The position numbers and the translations under genes were made by a program. Positions 61,589-64,000 of a stretch of 64,000 nucleotides of DNA are shown here, in pieces. The stretch is from assembly GCA_030762175.1 (NCBI GenBank), contig CM060846.1, positions 180,607,041-180,671,040 of the forward strand. Direction: 5' to 3'. The stretch comes from Metallyticus violacea (lineage: Eukaryota; Arthropoda; Insecta; Mantodea; Metallyticidae). The notes beneath the pieces were generated by a model, which saw nothing but the letters and a program-made list of their open reading frames with translations, searched no databases and had not been told where the DNA came from. How positions within the stretch are numbered: the first letter of the stretch is position 1; every line of letters begins with the position of its first letter.

Positions 61589-63811
61589 CAGAATAAATGT
61601 TTAAAAATATGGATAATCCAACATTAGGGAATAAGATAGTTAAACAAAATACCTTAAAGCCGAAGCATTTCTTATGTTTTACCTTTGTGTTGCCGAGTAT
61701 GGAGTTTCTACATAAACTTTTGACTTCTTCTGAGTGATGAACTAAAACTCTCAAGGACAGATTACATTTATGCTACATTGCTGTAGCCAGAGGTGCATAG
61801 CTGCCAACAAATGTCGGAACGTCGTCGTATGTATTGAGGAGGAGTTTCAATCGAAAGCTTTAATCAGGGCATATGATGTTATTGCAAGATGCCTTTTTCT
61901 ACAGTATCCATAAGACTCTAGGATAATGCTTGGGTGCCTTAATCCACTGATGGTTGGCGTTCGTTTTCTCGTAGCTAATTGATTTCAGTCAGCTTTACAA
62001 AGACCCTGACATCACCGCCGCAAATGAAATTCTTTACAAAAATAGTTCGACTTCACGATTTGTATTTATAAAGCATGTACATGTAATGCATGTCTTTCCT
62101 ATTTTGTACGTGTGTTTATGTTCCGAACCTACGCTCAAATTTAATTAAGTTATAACTTCTTTTATCCCTTCTTCTGGTCCTGCAGAAGGACTTCGTCTCT
62201 AAGACATTGCTCTCCCTACTTCTAATGTCTCCGTACCCTCACCATATACTTTTTCCCCAAAATACATAAAATAATTGTCTAGCCATTTTCTACTCCCACA
62301 CCGAAAGCATTTCTGACCTAGTAAATTTTGGTTAGATGCATTTGTTACGTCCAGACCATCCTATATTAAATATTCCCATCATTCTTTGTGTACTTACCAA
62401 AATTGATTCTTCTGCACATCTTAATATACTTCTGACCACTAATGATTTTACGCCAGTTTATTCTAACATTCCTCACAATAAAAAAATAATAGCTATTACA
62501 TTTTTCTTGTACTCTGGAGCATATCCTCATAGGCCATCACTGGATTTTATTTGTCACTTAGCCTAAGGTGCTTTTCAATTATATTGCGCTTAATTTTGAT
62601 AATACATACTAAAAATAAAAGGCACTGCAATGGGCAGAGAATGACAGTGAGTTATGCAACTCTTTTTATAGTCGCTTATAGGAGAAGCTTCTTATGTTAG
62701 AATCTCTTGCACCATTATTACGGTCCATATATATCGATATTTGCGTACTTTGGACCCATGGTTTAGAAGCCCTTGGTTAGTTCCTTTCCATCTTAACAGC
62801 ACATTTTCAATTAAATTCACTTCCCTTTCTCTCTTTTACTGCTTTTATTTATCCAGATATTCTTTTATGCAATGACTGTTTTCTTACATCCCTGCAAATT
62901 AAACCTACCAATTTTGAAAGCTATCATTCCCTGCATACAAAATAATTATCTTTCTCTTTCATCCCGGCCACCTCCTTTGTAATAAGATTTTATCTCTTGG
63001 TATCTATCTTAAAAATCTAGCCCAAAAGTTCCAAGCTAAAAATTATCCTTTTTATCTGTTACAATCCCGTATCATCTCAGCACACAAAAAATTTCAGTGG
63101 TAGCCCAAAGCTTCCACAAATAAATTTATTATCATTTTAGATGATTCGCTTATTCCCGGGAATGGACAGCATCAAACCTATTTTTAAAAGAAAAAAAAAT
63201 GTCACAACACTTAATTAATGCATGCACTCTTGTGTGAATTTTATGATTTTGTATTACGTCTTACATTTAGAACACCCCCAAAACATTAAAAAAAAAAAAA
63301 AAAAAAAAAAATCCGCTACATACAAATTGCCTTGTCCGGTTGCAGGCTTAAACACGCGCAAAAATTATCCCATATCAATCGATCCACAGCCTCAATTTAG
63401 TCAGGCAATTCAAGACGATTTCATTTCCTAAACCTCATTATAAGATTGTTATATATGTCTTTCCTTTTTCCGGTCGCGGTGGCTGCACTTTCTCCGTAAG
63501 TAGTGTAGCTTAGGTGTACTGTAACTCAAACAATCTCCCTTTATATATAAAACCTTGTTTTTCTTCAATTGGACATAATGCAGCTCAAATTTCTTCTAGA
63601 CATCGACATCTCTATGCATTTTCAATTACAAAATACATTTTCCAGCCTCTATTGCTTAATATCCCGTCATACTGTGTGTGTTCCTGATTGACTCGCCAAT
63701 TTGGATTGCAAACTCACTAACAGAAATAGCGATTATTCGATTCAGAGCTAATGCAAATTCTTTTTTATGCTTCTTTACTGCTGGTTCAACGTTATCTGTG
63801 ACCATTATTAA
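61589..63811. other. no gene; pyrimidine-rich plus strand
   Basis: 62150-63150 has a strong pyrimidine bias on the plus strand. Minus-strand frames there (e.g. LLGQKCFRCGSRKWLD near 62320) are coding-like but unassigned. A-run at 63287-63311. Confidence 0.35.
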
Positions 63812-63818
63812 TATTAAG

Positions 63819-63932
63819 TTTATTTAAGGACACCCTTTAACATCTTTGGTCATTACCGTCCCATGCTGTTCAGGGTGTGAAGCGGCCATGAACTTTGCTC
63901 AGAAGTCTCTTCTTCCAGATTTGAGTTCTTTT
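63819..63932 (-). mobile_element. SINE family A, copy 6, 3' half only
   Basis: Matches the 3' half of family A (TTAAAGGGTGTCCTTAAATA on the minus strand through the AAGTTCATGGCCGC segment). It is more diverged than the other copies. Confidence 0.78.
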
Positions 63933-64000
63933 GGCTTTTAAAGACTACTATTTGGCGTAAGTTTTGACATTAGTATTTCCTTCACCTCCGCTTTATAAGA

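Overview
The window reads as intergenic or intronic DNA from a large, AT-rich animal genome, most likely an arthropod and probably an insect. That placement is an inference from three things: the transposon families present, tRNA-headed SINEs with 10-12 bp target-site duplications, and long AT-rich stretches with no conserved open frames. I found no intact host gene, no functional tRNA or rRNA, no CRISPR array and nothing bacterial. Almost every open frame longer than 60 codons is a piece of a decayed mobile element, a shadow of one, or a microsatellite artefact.

Left part (1-16.6 kb). A decayed Mutator-like transposase-domain gene with apparent introns lies at 3.06-5.48 kb. A non-LTR retrotransposon (LINE 1, 9.05-12.28 kb) is split by an internally deleted mariner/IS630-like element flanked by TA. 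A second, differently deleted copy of the same mariner-like family lies at 14.40-15.07 kb in the opposite orientation. Two tRNA-derived SINE families (here called B and E) also occur here.

Middle part (16.6-41.5 kb). This holds complete copies of SINE families C and A with clear target-site duplications, and a possible LTR at 16.9-18.1 kb. LINE 2 (21.7-23.4 kb) carries a SINE A insertion and ends in an (ATT)n tail. A 271-bp tandem duplication, LINE 3 and a mariner-like remnant follow. A Ty3/Gypsy-type retrotransposon (31.7-36.1 kb) keeps gag, protease, reverse transcriptase, RNase H and integrase fragments, all frameshifted and with catalytic residues lost; one SINE C sits inside it and another abuts it. 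At 40.7-41.3 kb a SINE A is nested inside a SINE B.

Right part (41.5-64 kb). At 42.1-46.9 kb, in one orientation, lie the remains of a Polinton/Maverick-like (adintovirus-related) element: a protein-primed family B DNA polymerase fragment, a small basic core-like protein, and two capsid-associated fragments. A SINE C with a perfect 12-bp duplication is inserted in it. This is the most unusual item in the window. Further right are a roughly 100-bp tandem repeat (47.7-48.1 kb), long featureless AT-rich DNA, LINE 4 on the minus strand (56.8-57.9 kb, abutted by a SINE C), and more SINE A/C copies.

These elements do not form a working system. They record successive insertions: old DNA transposons and LINEs, then a Gypsy and a Polinton-like element, then several waves of SINEs. 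Family letters A-E are local labels, not database names.
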